Source of the DNA: Ottowia sp. oral taxon 894
Lineage (GTDB): Bacteria; Pseudomonadota; Gammaproteobacteria; Burkholderiales; Burkholderiaceae_C
NCBI RefSeq assembly: GCF_001262075.1
Contig: NZ_CP012073.1
Coordinates: 434,001 to 498,000 of the forward strand
Direction of reading: 5' to 3'
DNA: 64,000 nt
The stretch's first letter is position 1, and the number at the start of each line of letters is the position of its first letter. The notes beneath the pieces are model-generated. The model had not been told where the DNA came from. It did no database searches and saw only the letters and a list, made by a program, of their open reading frames with translations. The translations under genes were made by a program, and so were the position numbers. Positions 18,674 to 28,134 of this stretch are shown piece by piece.

Positions 18674-19675
18674 ATGCATGAGCTGCTTCATCAGCTGGTG
18701 CGCCGTTTCAACCTGGAGGCGGCGCAGGCGCGGCAGCTGTGGCAAATGTCGCAACTGCACGCCCGGCCGCCCGCCTTGCGCGGCTGGCTGGAGGGGGCGC
18801 TGGCGGCCGTGGCGGCGCTGCTGCTGGGCGCGGGGCTGGTGTTCTGGGTGGCGGCCAACTGGCCGGAGCAAACGCGCGCTTTCAAATTCAATGCCTTGCA
18901 GGCGGCGGTGCTGCTGCCCGCGCTGGCGGCGCTGGCCCTGCCGCGCCTGCGCACGGCCTGCCTGCTGCTGGCCACGCTGGCGCTGGGCGCTTTGCTGGCG
19001 TTTGTGGGGCAGACGTATCAAACGGGGGCCGATCCCTGGCAGCTTTTCGCCGCCTGGGCCGCGCTGGCGCTGCCGTGGGTGCTGGCTGCGCGCCGCGCCT
19101 TGCTGTGGGCGGCCTGGCTGCTGCTGGCGGCGCTGGCGCTGGCGCTGTGGGGGCTGCCGCTGGAATTGGCCCGGTACGAGCTGGCGCATCCCCGCCTGCA
19201 GCTGGCGCTGGCGGGCTGGGCGCTGCTACTGGCGCTGCCTTGGCTGCTGACCTGGCTGGGGCTGGCGCCGTCGCGCCATGCGCACTGGCTGGCGGGCGGG
19301 CGCGCGCCTTCGCTGCTGCTGATGCGCGTGGCGGCGCTGGCCGTGCTGCCCGTTTGGGTGGCGATGGGGCTGATGGGGCTGATAGGGCTGATCGAACGGG
19401 GGGGCGGCGCGCTTTACGCCATCTGTCTGCTGCTGACTGCGGCGGCGGGCTGGCTGATGGTGCGGCTGCGCGATGTGGCGGCGCTGGGGCTGGCGCTGCT
19501 GGCACTGGATTTGCTGCTGCTGGCAGGGCTGGGCTATGGCCTGCTGAAAAGCAATACCAACGTGATGGGCATGCTGCTGGTGGGCACCGTGGTCTCGGCT
19601 GCGTGCCTGGGCGGCAGCGCCGCGCTGCTGCTGCGGCTGCAAAGGCAGTGGCTGGCTGAAGAAGGCTGCGGGTAA
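18674..19675 (+). CDS. DUF2157 membrane protein
   Basis: 333 residues. The soluble N-terminus (MHELLHQLVRRFNLEAAQARQLWQM) is followed by about ten hydrophobic segments, with GAGLVFWVAANW after the first block, the typical DUF2157 hallmark. The ATG at 18674 is 8 bases after AGGAG; the GTG at 18665 overlaps that site and is rejected. The next gene, 30 bases on, carries the DUF4401 and GDYXXLXY modules with which DUF2157 is usually clustered. Function unknown; the pair probably forms an inner-membrane complex. Confidence 0.8.
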   Translation: MHELLHQLVRRFNLEAAQARQLWQMSQLHARPPALRGWLEGALAAVAALLLGAGLVFWVAANWPEQTRAFKFNALQAAVLLPALAALALPRLRTACLLLATLALGALLAFVGQTYQTGADPWQLFAAWAALALPWVLAARRALLWAAWLLLAALALALWGLPLELARYELAHPRLQLALAGWALLLALPWLLTWLGLAPSRHAHWLAGGRAPSLLLMRVAALAVLPVWVAMGLMGLIGLIERGGGALYAICLLLTAAAGWLMVRLRDVAALGLALLALDLLLLAGLGYGLLKSNTNVMGMLLVGTVVSAACLGGSAALLLRLQRQWLAEEGCG

Positions 19676-19705
19676 AAAAAACAGTGGGCACAAAGGAGCA
19701 TGAAC

Positions 19706-21610
19706 ATGCATCACGCATCTGAAGCGCAAAAACGCGCGGGCGCGCTGCCGCCTGAGCTGCGCCTGACCGGGCTGGGCATTCACGCGGGCCTGCTGCCGCC
19801 GCAAGCGGCCGAGTGGACCGCGCAGTGGCGCGAAAAGAAGGCGCGCGGCGAAGGGCTGGCGCACTGGATTTTTGCGGTGATGGGCTTTTTCGGCTCGCAG
19901 CTGCTGGTGTGGCCGCTGCTGGCGCTGGTGGGCTTTTTGTTCTGGAACATGCTGTCCGTGCCATTGGTGCGGCTGGCGATTCCGGGCGCGCTGCTGGCAA
20001 CAGGCGCTTTCATGCTGCGCCCGCCAGTGGGCATGGCGCACGCGCAAATCGGTTTTGCCGTGCTGCAAGCCGGTTTGGTGGCGCTATATCTGAGCCTGAT
20101 GACGTTCGGCTTCATGGGGCCTGAAGACGGCCTTCTGCCAGACACGCTGGGACTGATTTTTCTGACCGTGCTGACGGCCAGCGCGGCGCTGGCCGGGCCT
20201 GCCTGGGCACAGGCGCTGCTGGCCGCGCAGGCCACGGTGGTGGCCCTGGGGCTGTTCGGACGCTGGACGCTGTTTCATGACGGTTTCCTGTCCTGGAGCA
20301 TGGGCATGCCCGTTTACGCCATCAACGCCGCCGTGCTGGCGCTGGCATGGGCCGTGCTGGTAGCCAGCGAAGGCCGCGTGCCTGGCCGCCACTGGCTGGC
20401 TGCCGTGCAGGCGCGCTGCTCACCGGCCCTGAAAGGCATGGGCGTGGCGCTGGTGCTGTGCGTGGCGCAAGTCAATGCCAGCCACTTTTTCGCAGCCGTA
20501 ACGCTGCGCAAGCTGGCGTCAGGCTCGGCAGAGGCCGGTGCGCTAGCCGTGCCGCTGCTGCATCTGGGCCTGGGGGCCGCGCTGCAACTGGCCCTCACGC
20601 TGGCCGCCGCTGGCTGGCTGATGCGGCACTGGCGCTTGCGGCAAGCCGGCGCGCGCAGCCTGGGACTGTTCGCGCTGGCCTATGGCGTGCTGCTGCTGGC
20701 GTGCTTTTTCATCCCGCTGATTGGCGTGGTCACGCTGGTGGGCACGGTAGCGCTGGGCACGCACCGCCGCCGCCTGCTGGCGCTGGCGCTATTCGTTCTG
20801 CTGCTCGGCCTTTCAGGCTTTTATTACGTCCTGCACTGGCCGCTGGTGCAAAAAGCCGCCGTGCTGGCCGCCACCGGCGCGGCGCTGGGCGCGCTGCTGG
20901 CTGCACTGCGCTGGGGCACAGCCAGCCGCCGCGCCCGGCAGGCATGGAGCAGCGCCAGCCTGCTGGCGCCTGCCGTGCCCGCCAGCGCCGCCGCGTGGGC
21001 CAGCCTGGCGCTGATCGCCCTGGGCACGCTGGCCGCGCTGGCGCTGGTGCGGCACGACGTGGCCGGCAAGGAAGCCGTCATCGCGCGCGGCGAAAAAATC
21101 TACGTGGCGCTGGCCCCGGCCGACCCGCGCTCGCTCATGCAGGGCGACTACATGGCGCTGCGCTTTGACCTGCCCGCCAACATCGCCAGCGAACTGGCCG
21201 TGCGCGAAAACCGGCCCTGGGCGTCCGCGCCGCGCATCGTGGCCCGGCTGGATGCACGCGGTGTGGCCCAGCCGCTGCGCGTGGCCCGCCCCGGCGAAAC
21301 GCTGGCCGCCGATGAGCGCCTGCTGCCCGTGCTGCACAAAAACGGCCGCTGGACGCTTGTGACCGACGCCTACCACTTCCCCGAAGGCCGTGGCCGCCCC
21401 TTCCAGCAGGCCCGCTACGGCGAATTCCGCACCCTGCCCGATGGCCGCGCCCTGCTCGCCGGCCTGGCAGACGGGCATTTGCAGGCCATTGAGCCAGCGC
21501 CCGCCAGCCAGGCATGGAAAGAGGCGGAAGACGAAACGGAAGACGAAACGGAAAACAAAACACAAACCCGCGAAGGCAGCCGCGCAACCGGCGATGCGGA
21601 AACAGAATGA
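19706..21610 (+). CDS. DUF4401-GDYXXLXY fusion membrane protein
   Basis: 634 residues. Residues 1-50 are soluble. Around 12 membrane segments follow, resembling DUF4401. From about residue 440 there is an extracytoplasmic domain with KIYVALAPADPRSLMQGDYMALRFDL, matching the GDYXXLXY family signature. In many bacteria these are two separate genes, so this looks like a fusion. The tail is acidic and repetitive (EDETEDETENKTQ), encoded by a short direct repeat near 21530-21555. AAGGAG sits 7 bases before the chosen ATG; the ATG six bases upstream is too close to it. Role unknown. Confidence 0.75.
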   Translation: MHHASEAQKRAGALPPELRLTGLGIHAGLLPPQAAEWTAQWREKKARGEGLAHWIFAVMGFFGSQLLVWPLLALVGFLFWNMLSVPLVRLAIPGALLATGAFMLRPPVGMAHAQIGFAVLQAGLVALYLSLMTFGFMGPEDGLLPDTLGLIFLTVLTASAALAGPAWAQALLAAQATVVALGLFGRWTLFHDGFLSWSMGMPVYAINAAVLALAWAVLVASEGRVPGRHWLAAVQARCSPALKGMGVALVLCVAQVNASHFFAAVTLRKLASGSAEAGALAVPLLHLGLGAALQLALTLAAAGWLMRHWRLRQAGARSLGLFALAYGVLLLACFFIPLIGVVTLVGTVALGTHRRRLLALALFVLLLGLSGFYYVLHWPLVQKAAVLAATGAALGALLAALRWGTASRRARQAWSSASLLAPAVPASAAAWASLALIALGTLAALALVRHDVAGKEAVIARGEKIYVALAPADPRSLMQGDYMALRFDLPANIASELAVRENRPWASAPRIVARLDARGVAQPLRVARPGETLAADERLLPVLHKNGRWTLVTDAYHFPEGRGRPFQQARYGEFRTLPDGRALLAGLADGHLQAIEPAPASQAWKEAEDETEDETENKTQTREGSRATGDAETE

Positions 21611-21684
21611 AGCCAACGCGGCTGACATGAATGAAACAGCGCCCGCAAGAGCCTGTTCCGGACGGCCCCTGCCCGCCTGATCAC

Positions 21685-21773
21685 ATCAAAAACAGGAGCT
21701 AATCAAAGGGCCGAAAACACCGCTTTGCGCACATTCCACTAGGACATCACGCTATTAATAGAAGAGCGAAAAG
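21685..21773 (+). repeat. 90-bp interspersed repeat, family A copy 6
   Basis: Plus-oriented: ATCAAAAACAGGAGCTAAT arm, core CCACTAGGACATCACGCTAT, right arm TAATAGAAGAGCGAAAAGG. It sits between two convergent genes. A remnant of family B (AGAGCCTGTTCCGGACGG) precedes it. Confidence 0.92.
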
Positions 21774-21826
21774 GGGCTGACGGCACATGCTCCAAATTCA
21801 GCCCCCGCCTGCCTCTGAACAGATTC

Positions 21827-22651
21827 TCAAGGCCGGGTGATTTCAGGGCCGTAGCGCAAGTTCAGCGGCGCCAGCCAGGCGCACAAATCGGCGTAGGCAG
21901 CTTGCACGGCGGGCGGCGGGCCTTTCACGCCCAGGTCGATGTGGCGGCCGTATTCGGGGTGATCCATGCTGGGCAGGCTGAAGACTTTCACCTGGGGGTG
22001 CGCCGCTTCCACGCGCTCCATAACGGGAGTGAGCGCCGCCTCGATGGAGCCGAAGATGATGACCGAGCGCTCCAGCTGGCGCGCGCCTGCATCCAGCCGC
22101 CCGGCGTATTCGTGCGTCAGCACCCATTCGATCATGGGCCAGGCCATGACGGGAAAGCCGGGCATGAAGTGCACGGCACCGCCGCCGGGGCCGCTGCAAC
22201 TGAAGCCGGGAATCTGGTTGTAGCTGTTGGGTATGAGCCGCGCGCCCGCTGGCAGCACGCCCATTTGCAGGCGGCGCTGGTGGTCAGGGTGATCGGGCTG
22301 CCAGGGCTGGCCCTGCTCGCGCGCGACAGCCTGCATGCGCGCATCAATCAGCGCCCTGGCTTCAGGGTGCGGCTTGAGCGCCACCCCCAGGGCGGCTGCA
22401 GCGCACTGGCGCGTGTGGTCGTCCGGCGTGGCGCCGATGCCGCCGGTGCAGAACACCGCGTCGCCCGAGGCGAAGGCGCGGCGCAGCGTGGCGGTGATGC
22501 GCGGCGGCTCGTCGCCTACGTATTCGGCCCAAGCCAGCGCCTGGCCATGGGCGGCCAGGATTTCGATGCACTTTGCCAGGTGTTTGTCGCTGCGGCGGCC
22601 CGAGAGGATTTCATCGCCGATGATGATGAGGCCGAACACCGGGGCGTTCAC
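21827..22651 (-). CDS. Molybdopterin-binding-domain protein (MoaB/CinA-like)
   Basis: 274 residues. The N-terminal 170 match the MoCF-binding fold shared by MoaB, MoeA and CinA: FGLIIIGDEILSGRRSDKH, then FCTGGIGATPDDHTRQCAAAALG, the ligand-binding GGIGxTxDD loop. GFSCSGPGGGAVHFMPGFPVMAWPMIEWVL fits CinA-type proteins, but the CinA amidase domain is absent. It may handle a nucleotide or cofactor rather than molybdopterin itself; the substrate is unclear. Its ATG overlaps the stop of the deacetylase-like gene by four bases, so the two are translationally coupled. Confidence 0.82.
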   Translation of the reverse strand: MNAPVFGLIIIGDEILSGRRSDKHLAKCIEILAAHGQALAWAEYVGDEPPRITATLRRAFASGDAVFCTGGIGATPDDHTRQCAAAALGVALKPHPEARALIDARMQAVAREQGQPWQPDHPDHQRRLQMGVLPAGARLIPNSYNQIPGFSCSGPGGGAVHFMPGFPVMAWPMIEWVLTHEYAGRLDAGARQLERSVIIFGSIEAALTPVMERVEAAHPQVKVFSLPSMDHPEYGRHIDLGVKGPPPAVQAAYADLCAWLAPLNLRYGPEITRP

Positions 22652-23520
22652 GGCTTGTCCTCATACGGGTGCTCTTGCAGCCAGCTTTGGTAGTCAGGGT
22701 GCTCGCGCAGGGGCTTGAAGCAGTAGCCCAGCGCTTTGGCGTGGCCGATGAACTGCTTGAGCATGCCGCCTGTGACCCAGCCGTCGTGCCCTTCCCACAT
22801 GCTGGTGCCCACCAGCAGCACGGGCTGGGGCGGAAGCGCCTTGAGGGCGTTGCGGGTCAGCTCGTCATAGGGCTTTTTGCCTTCGGTCCAGTCTTTGCTG
22901 GCCAGAAAGGAGGCGGTCGTCCAGTTCACGTGCTTGTAGCCGCAGGACTGGGCTGTTTCCAGCAGGCGGGGGGAGGCGCGCCCTTCCACGTGAAAAAGCT
23001 GTAGCGGCGGCTTGCCGGTGTAGTAGTTCAGGCGCTCGGCGGACTTGTCCAGGTTCTCGCAGTACTTGCTGCCTTTCCAGGTGAACTCGCGCCCGGCAAA
23101 AGCGCCGTCGTGTATGCGCATGCGAAAGCGCGGCTCGCGCCCCGGCAGGTCGCCATTCCATTCCACACGGTCCCAGGTGCGCGCGGCCGTGTCATGCCCT
23201 TCGCGGGCGCGCGCCTTCCACCACGGCCCCCAGGCGCGGTCCAGCGAGGTTTTGCCGTTTTTCTGCTTTTCGTTGGCCGAAAAGAATGTGGCCGTCACGC
23301 CTTGCGTGTGCAGGGCTTCCACCAGCATGGGAGCCGATTCCAGATGGCCTGTTTCCAGCGCCAGATAAAGCGGCTGGCAGGCCCCGGGCGCCGCCACGGG
23401 CGCTGCGGGGGCTGGCGCGGGCGCGCTTTGCGCCGCCGCTGCCAGGCAGACGGCGCTTGAAGCAGCCAGTCCTGCGGCTCTGATCAGCGGGCGGCGCAGC
23501 AAATCAAGTTGTCGGGTCAT
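22648..23520 (-). CDS. Polysaccharide deacetylase-like exported protein
   Basis: 290 residues with a basic N-terminus and a signal-like hydrophobic segment (about residues 12-30). LYLALETGHLESAPMLVEALHTQGVTATFFSANEK has the first strand and helix of the NodB fold, and FHVEGRASPRLLETAQSCGYKHVNWTTASF resembles the later strands. The usual TFDDGP metal site reads ALETGH here, and the HxxxH site is not obvious (HDTAARTWDRVEW). It may therefore be an altered or inactive member. It is coupled to the molybdopterin-domain gene downstream. Confidence 0.7.
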   Translation of the reverse strand: MTRQLDLLRRPLIRAAGLAASSAVCLAAAAQSAPAPAPAAPVAAPGACQPLYLALETGHLESAPMLVEALHTQGVTATFFSANEKQKNGKTSLDRAWGPWWKARAREGHDTAARTWDRVEWNGDLPGREPRFRMRIHDGAFAGREFTWKGSKYCENLDKSAERLNYYTGKPPLQLFHVEGRASPRLLETAQSCGYKHVNWTTASFLASKDWTEGKKPYDELTRNALKALPPQPVLLVGTSMWEGHDGWVTGGMLKQFIGHAKALGYCFKPLREHPDYQSWLQEHPYEDKP

Positions 23521-23656
23521 GAAAAATCCTCAAAAATATCGCCAATGGCAAATGCCGGAACAAAACCAGCGGCACGAAGTAACTTATTGTAGTTTCCATA
23601 TTCCAGTTGTCACGAAAATAAGCCGTTTCTCCTGATTCCGGAAATCAGGCCCCACC

Positions 23657-24211
23657 GTGAAATTTTTCTCATATTTCCTGCGATTCATTCCCACGCGCGA
23701 GCAACTCGCCAAACACCGCGCAACCCGCTGGCTGGCCCCTTGGCTGGGGCAGCGCAAGCTCTGGCACTTCTCGCGCCGCAGCGTGGCGCTGGGCATGGCC
23801 ATTGGCATTTTTTTCGGTTTTCTGCTGCCCGTGGCGCAAATTCCGCTTTCGGCGGCCACCGCCGTTGTCTTGCGCGCCAACGTGCCTGCCGCCATGGGCA
23901 GCACGCTGGTGACCAACCCCATTACCTTCGCGCCCATCTACTACCTGGCTTGGCGCACGGGCGCATGGCTCACCGGCCATGAAGGCGCCGCTCCCGCCAG
24001 CTTTCCGGCAGCCGAAGCAGTCAGCGCCGCTTCCGGCCCCCACGGCGCGCCGCCGCCCGGCCTGTGGCAGCGCATTCAGGCGCTGGGCAAGCCCCTCATC
24101 GTGGGCCTGGCTGTTTTCGCCTGCGCGGGCGGCTTGGCAACCTACGCGCTGGTTTCGCTGGGCTGGTGGCTGCACGTGCGATACAAGCGCTGGCGACGCC
24201 AGCCCCGTTAG
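23657..24211 (+). CDS. DUF2062-domain membrane protein
   Basis: 184 residues. The DUF2062 module is clear: LWHFSRRSVALGMAIGIFFGFLLPVAQIPLSAATAVVLRANVPAAMGSTLVTNPITFAPIYYLAW contains the arginine-rich start, two membrane helices and the conserved TNPIT motif. A final helix lies near residues 145-170, followed by a basic end (YKRWRRQPR). Function unknown. It is divergent from the deacetylase-like gene, with 136 bases between them. Confidence 0.85.
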   Translation: MKFFSYFLRFIPTREQLAKHRATRWLAPWLGQRKLWHFSRRSVALGMAIGIFFGFLLPVAQIPLSAATAVVLRANVPAAMGSTLVTNPITFAPIYYLAWRTGAWLTGHEGAAPASFPAAEAVSAASGPHGAPPPGLWQRIQALGKPLIVGLAVFACAGGLATYALVSLGWWLHVRYKRWRRQPR

Positions 24212-24595
24212 CTGCGCCAGGGCCGGGAGCCGGTCGCAGCGGCGGCCAGCCAGCTGGCCCACTGGCGGAGCCAGCATGAGGCAGCGATGCCAAGGGGGCC
24301 AATTTGAAAACCAGCTGGAATTCCGTTTGCCTTTTCTCTTTTCTAGACCCGCCGTTTTCCCTTCGCCTCTTTCATTGATCCCATCAATTTCAGTGATTTC
24401 TGACGGGTTCACAGCTTTGCTCTGACGGGTAATACGAAAGCCTTTTCTAGCGCGTCTGCATTCTTTGAATCAGGCCGTGCAGCTGCTTGGCTGCTTTGCA
24501 GTCTTTTTGCGCTCTCCAAGCGCTCCATGGCCGCCCGCCTGATGGGGGAGCCAGGCTTCCAAACTCCTTTTCAAACGCGCTCCTTCCTGTTGGAA
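24212..24595. other. Gap, no gene recognised
   Basis: Non-coding by eye. It leads into the family B hairpin repeat and the phasin promoter region. Confidence 0.5.
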
Positions 24596-24711
24596 GCTGT
24601 TCAGAGCCTGGCCGCGAGAGGCAAAAACGCAGATCCGCATGAGTTGCAAGGCCCAAGAACGTCCGGGTCCGCGCTTTTTGCGCCTGCGAACGGAATTCGA
24701 GCAGGCCTCAA
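24596..24711. repeat. Long-stem inverted repeat, family B copy 1
   Basis: TTCAGAGCCTGGCCGCGAG and GGCAAAAACGCAGATCCG on the left pair imperfectly with CGGGTCCGCGCTTTTTGCGCC and TTCGAGCAGGCCTC on the right, around TTGCAAGGCC. The same sequence recurs at 52180-52296. Confidence 0.75.
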
Positions 24712-24745
24712 GCCCCCCGTGATCAACACTTTTTTGATCTGCGTC

Positions 24746-24818
24746 TTGTTGCAACGCACAAAAAATGCTTGCAATGCGCATCGACGCTTCTAAAATCCCC
24801 TTGCTGCACTGCAACAAG
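24746..24818 (+). promoter_or_regulatory. Putative PhaR operator cluster upstream of phasin
   Basis: Three similar motifs in 73 bases: TTGTTGCAACGCA (24746), TGCTTGCAATGCGCA (24766) and TTGCTGCACTGCAACAAG (24801). TGC-rich inverted motifs of this kind are known for PhaR, the polyhydroxyalkanoate-responsive repressor of phasin genes. The match is by resemblance only, and no phaR gene is in the window. Confidence 0.4.
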
Positions 24819-24873
24819 CTTTTTGTGGCATGGCAGCGGTTTTTTCCCCTTTTATGTTTTTGAAGGAATCTAC

Positions 24874-25416
24874 ATGCTGACCCCTGAACAACTGCTGGCC
24901 GCCCAGAAAGCCAATATGGAAGCCCTGCACGACCTGACCACCAAGGCTTTTGAAAGCGTTGAGCGCCTGGTTGAGCTGAACATGACGGCCACCAAGGCCA
25001 TGCTGGACGAATCAGCCGCTCACGCGCAGGCCCTGCTGGGCGCCAAGGACATGCAGGAGCTGCTCGCCCTGCAAGCCAGCGTGTTCCAGCCTCTGGCAGA
25101 AAAAACCGCCGCCTACAGCCGCCATCTGTATGACATTGCCGCAGGCGCAAGCGCCGAATTCGGCAAGGCCGTGGAAGCCAAGGTGGCCGAGTCGCAAACG
25201 CAGCTGTCCAACCTAGTGGAAAACACCGCGCAAAACGCCCCAGCCGGCTCTGAAACCGCCGTGGCCATGATGAAAAGCGCCGTGGCTGCCGCCAACAATG
25301 CTTATGAATCGGTGCAAAAAGCCGTGAAGCAAGCTTCCACCGTGGCCGAAGCCAACTTCAACGCCGTTACCGCCAACGCAGCCAATCTGGCCAAGAGCGG
25401 CAGCAAAAAGCGCTGA
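24874..25416 (+). CDS. Phasin family protein (PHA granule coat)
   Basis: 180 residues, helical and alanine-rich, without cysteine or tryptophan. It begins [36 protein letters not shown], typical of betaproteobacterial PhaP, with phasin repeats up to [26 protein letters not shown]. Phasins coat polyhydroxybutyrate granules and control their number and size. GAAGGAATCTAC supplies the ribosome binding site; the frame is open upstream but this ATG is the family start. A strong terminator follows and a possible PhaR operator precedes it, so it is probably a single-gene unit induced during PHA storage. Confidence 0.93.
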   Translation: MLTPEQLLAAQKANMEALHDLTTKAFESVERLVELNMTATKAMLDESAAHAQALLGAKDMQELLALQASVFQPLAEKTAAYSRHLYDIAAGASAEFGKAVEAKVAESQTQLSNLVENTAQNAPAGSETAVAMMKSAVAAANNAYESVQKAVKQASTVAEANFNAVTANAANLAKSGSKKR

Positions 25417-25460
25417 TACCGTTTGTCTCCTTGGAGCCTCCCTCGCGGAGGCCACTTGCG

Positions 25461-25492
25461 GGCCACGCCTTTTTTCAGGCGTGGCCTTTTTT
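25461..25492 (+). terminator. Terminator of phasin gene
   Basis: GGCCACGCC pairs perfectly with GGCGTGGCC across TTTTTTCA and is followed by a T-run. It lies 45 bases after the phasin stop. Confidence 0.9.
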
Positions 25493-25750
25493 ATGGCTGC
25501 GGGCCGCTTGCGCATTCAGGCCAGCGAACAGAGAAAAATCTGGCGTGAAAAAACACGCCAGAGCCATCAGGCCCCGGTGCCTTTCATGCGCGCTGGCGCA
25601 CAACCAGGCGCTTTCAATTCAGCCTTGCTTTGAAACCTGCTTGCAGCAATGACCTGGGGCGCAAAGGCAAAAGACAGCCTCTGTCAGACACGGCTGATGA
25701 ATGTGATGAATAAGGCGGCACTTTCGGCGCACTCCTGCACGCCACATAAA

Positions 25751-25842
25751 TTCAAAAACAGTAGCAAATCCAATAGGCAAGAAATACCATTCAGCGCAGG
25801 TTCTACTAGGACCTTATGCTATGGATAAAGGAGCAAAATAAG
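25751..25842 (+). repeat. 90-bp interspersed repeat, family A copy 7
   Basis: Plus-oriented: TTCAAAAACAGTAGCAAAT, core CTACTAGGACCTTATGCTAT, GGATAAAGGAGCAAAATAAG. It lies between the phasin terminator and gor. Confidence 0.9.
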
Positions 25843-26040
25843 AGGGCAGGATGCGGGCATGGAATGCAGGTATGCAAAGGCTTGCGCGCCTGCCGCCTGC
25901 GCCCAGGCCTTTGCAGGCGGCTTTCTCCGCACCCGGCCAGGCTGGGGGGTGGTTTGCAGCAAGGCGTGCGCGGGCGGCGGACAATGCTCCGCCGCGCGTG
26001 GCGCGAAGCTTTTTGTGGCACTACCTCAGAGGAAAAACAC

Positions 26041-27468
26041 ATGACCCGGCCTGATTCTTTGCTTGACTCTTCTTTTGACCTGTTCGTCATCGGCGGCGGC
26101 TCCGGCGGCGTGCGCGCGGCCCGCATGGCGGCGCAGCGCGGCGCGCGCGTGGCGCTGGCCGAAGGCAGCCGCATGGGCGGCACTTGCGTGAATGTGGGCT
26201 GCATTCCGAAAAAGCTCTACAGCTACGCCGCCGGCTACGCCGAAGCGTTTGAAGAGGCGCGCGGCTTTGGCTGGCGCTGGCCGCAAGCAGCCGCGCCGCA
26301 GCTGGACTGGGCCGCGCTCAAAAGCGCCCGCGCGCAGGAAATTGCGCGCCTGAACGGCGTGTATGAAGGTTTGATGACGCAGGCGGGCGTTGCCGTGCTG
26401 CGCGGCCAGGCCAGCCTGCTGGGGCCGCAAGCGGGCGGCTTGCAGGGCGTGCAAGTCAGGGCCGCTGACGGGCGGCAGACGGCCCATGCCGCCCGCCACG
26501 TGCTGATTGCCACTGGCGGCATGCCGCGCCGCGCCAGCGTGCCGGGCGGCGAGCTGGCCATCACGTCAGACGAAATGTTTGACCTGCCCGCCTTCCCGCG
26601 CCGCCTGCTGGTGGTGGGCGGCGGCTACATCGGCTGCGAAATGGCCAGCATCTTTCACGGGCTGGGCGCTGATGTCACGCTGGTTTACCGGGGCGAGCAG
26701 GTGCTGCGCGGCTTTGACGACGAAGTGCGCGCCTTCGTGGCCGGGCAAATGCAGCAGGCGGGCGTGCGCGTGCTCACGCGCTGCGATGTGCGGCGCATCA
26801 GCGCCGGTGCGGATGGCGCGCGGCAAGTGGAGCTGACCGATGGGCAGATCATCACCGCAGACGCCGTGCTCTACGCCACGGGCCGCGAGCCGAACACGCG
26901 CGGCCTGAACCTGGCCGCCGCCGGCGTGGCGGTGGATGCGGGCGGCCACATCGAAGTGGATGAGCACTTCGCCACGCGCGCGCCGGGCATTTACGCCATT
27001 GGCGACGTGGTGGGCCGCATGGCGCTGACCCCCGTGGCGCTGGCAGAGGGCATGGCGCTGGCCGATCACCTGTTTGGCCCCGCGCCGGGGCAGCCTGCGC
27101 GCCAGATGAACTACCACAACATTCCCACGGCGGTGTTCACGCACCCGCCCATCGGCACGGTGGGCCTGACCGAAGAGCAAGCGCGCGCGGCGGGCCGCCC
27201 CATCCGCGTGTACCGCAGCGATTTCAGGCCGCTGCGCCACACGCTCTCGGGCAGCGGCGAACGCGCGCTGGTCAAGCTCATCGTCGATGACGCCAGCGAC
27301 CGCGTGATCGGCCTGCACATGGCCGGGCCTGACGCGCCCGAAATCACCCAGGGCTTTGCCGTGGCCCTGCAATGCGGCGCCACCAAGGCGCAGTTCGACG
27401 CCACCATCGGCATTCACCCCACGCTGGCCGAAGAGTTCGTGACGCTGCGGCAAGTGGCGCGCAACTGA
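26041..27468 (+). CDS. gor: Glutathione-disulfide reductase
   Basis: 475 residues. It reduces oxidised glutathione with NADPH and FAD. Motifs: FAD-binding VIGGGSGGVRAARMA (residues 16-30), redox pair GGTCVNVGCIPKK (Cys49 and Cys54), NAD(P) motif VVGGGYIGCEMASIF, second FAD contact YAIGDVVGRMALTPVALAEG, and the C-terminal HPTLAEEFVTLR with the catalytic His-Glu pair. GGYIGCE with following arginines fits NADPH use. AGAGGAAAAACAC precedes the ATG. The frame is open upstream, but the family begins here. Monocistronic. Confidence 0.95.
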   Translation: MTRPDSLLDSSFDLFVIGGGSGGVRAARMAAQRGARVALAEGSRMGGTCVNVGCIPKKLYSYAAGYAEAFEEARGFGWRWPQAAAPQLDWAALKSARAQEIARLNGVYEGLMTQAGVAVLRGQASLLGPQAGGLQGVQVRAADGRQTAHAARHVLIATGGMPRRASVPGGELAITSDEMFDLPAFPRRLLVVGGGYIGCEMASIFHGLGADVTLVYRGEQVLRGFDDEVRAFVAGQMQQAGVRVLTRCDVRRISAGADGARQVELTDGQIITADAVLYATGREPNTRGLNLAAAGVAVDAGGHIEVDEHFATRAPGIYAIGDVVGRMALTPVALAEGMALADHLFGPAPGQPARQMNYHNIPTAVFTHPPIGTVGLTEEQARAAGRPIRVYRSDFRPLRHTLSGSGERALVKLIVDDASDRVIGLHMAGPDAPEITQGFAVALQCGATKAQFDATIGIHPTLAEEFVTLRQVARN

Positions 27469-28134
27469 ACCAGGCAGGCGAAAGAATGGCAAAGACGCCA
27501 AAAGGCCGGCTGATTGACTGATGACGGCCCAAAAAGTCAGCCACCGCTTGTTTGCCCAGCGGGTTCTTCAACAAACAAAGAGCCGTTCCCGTTTCATCAG
27601 AAAGCGGATTCAAGGCGCGGCGCCCTGACCTGGCAGGCCCATTGCCTATCAGCTTCCTGCCGCCTTCCCGCTTTCCGTGGCTTCTCCCGGAAAGCGGGCC
27701 AGCGGGCGGGCCGGGAAGATGCACAGTAGGCCAGGTGCCGCCAACGGAGAACGCCTTGCGGTCCGGCTCCGGCCTGCCGTCCCTTATGGCAAGCCATCAG
27801 CAGGGCCTGGAGCGGCCAGAAAACTTCTGGAAGAGGACAAGTCAATTGAAGGATGAACCCCGCTTCCCGCAGCATCAGGCAAGGGGGCATTCAGGTCTGG
27901 CCGGCGGCCTGTAACTGGAGACGGAAACGCGTTGGGTCCGGGGCCATGTCCGGCTTGCGCTTCGTGTTCACGCACGGCTTTGAACAGGCTCTCATCACGC
28001 CCGGGCGCGAGGGTTTTCAAAAAGCGCCTGGCGCTGGCATTTGTGGAGCCGGCGCTCCTGCCGGGGCCTCTTTCGTCTTCCGGCCTGCGCCCCAGCGGCC
28101 ATCAGGGCATGCCGTTTTGGCATTTCAAAAAGGT
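27469..28134. other. Gap, no gene recognised
   Basis: About 665 bases between gor and the next repeat. Possible remnants of family B (GAACAGGCTCTCATCACG near 27980) are visible, but no coding sequence I can support. Confidence 0.45.
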
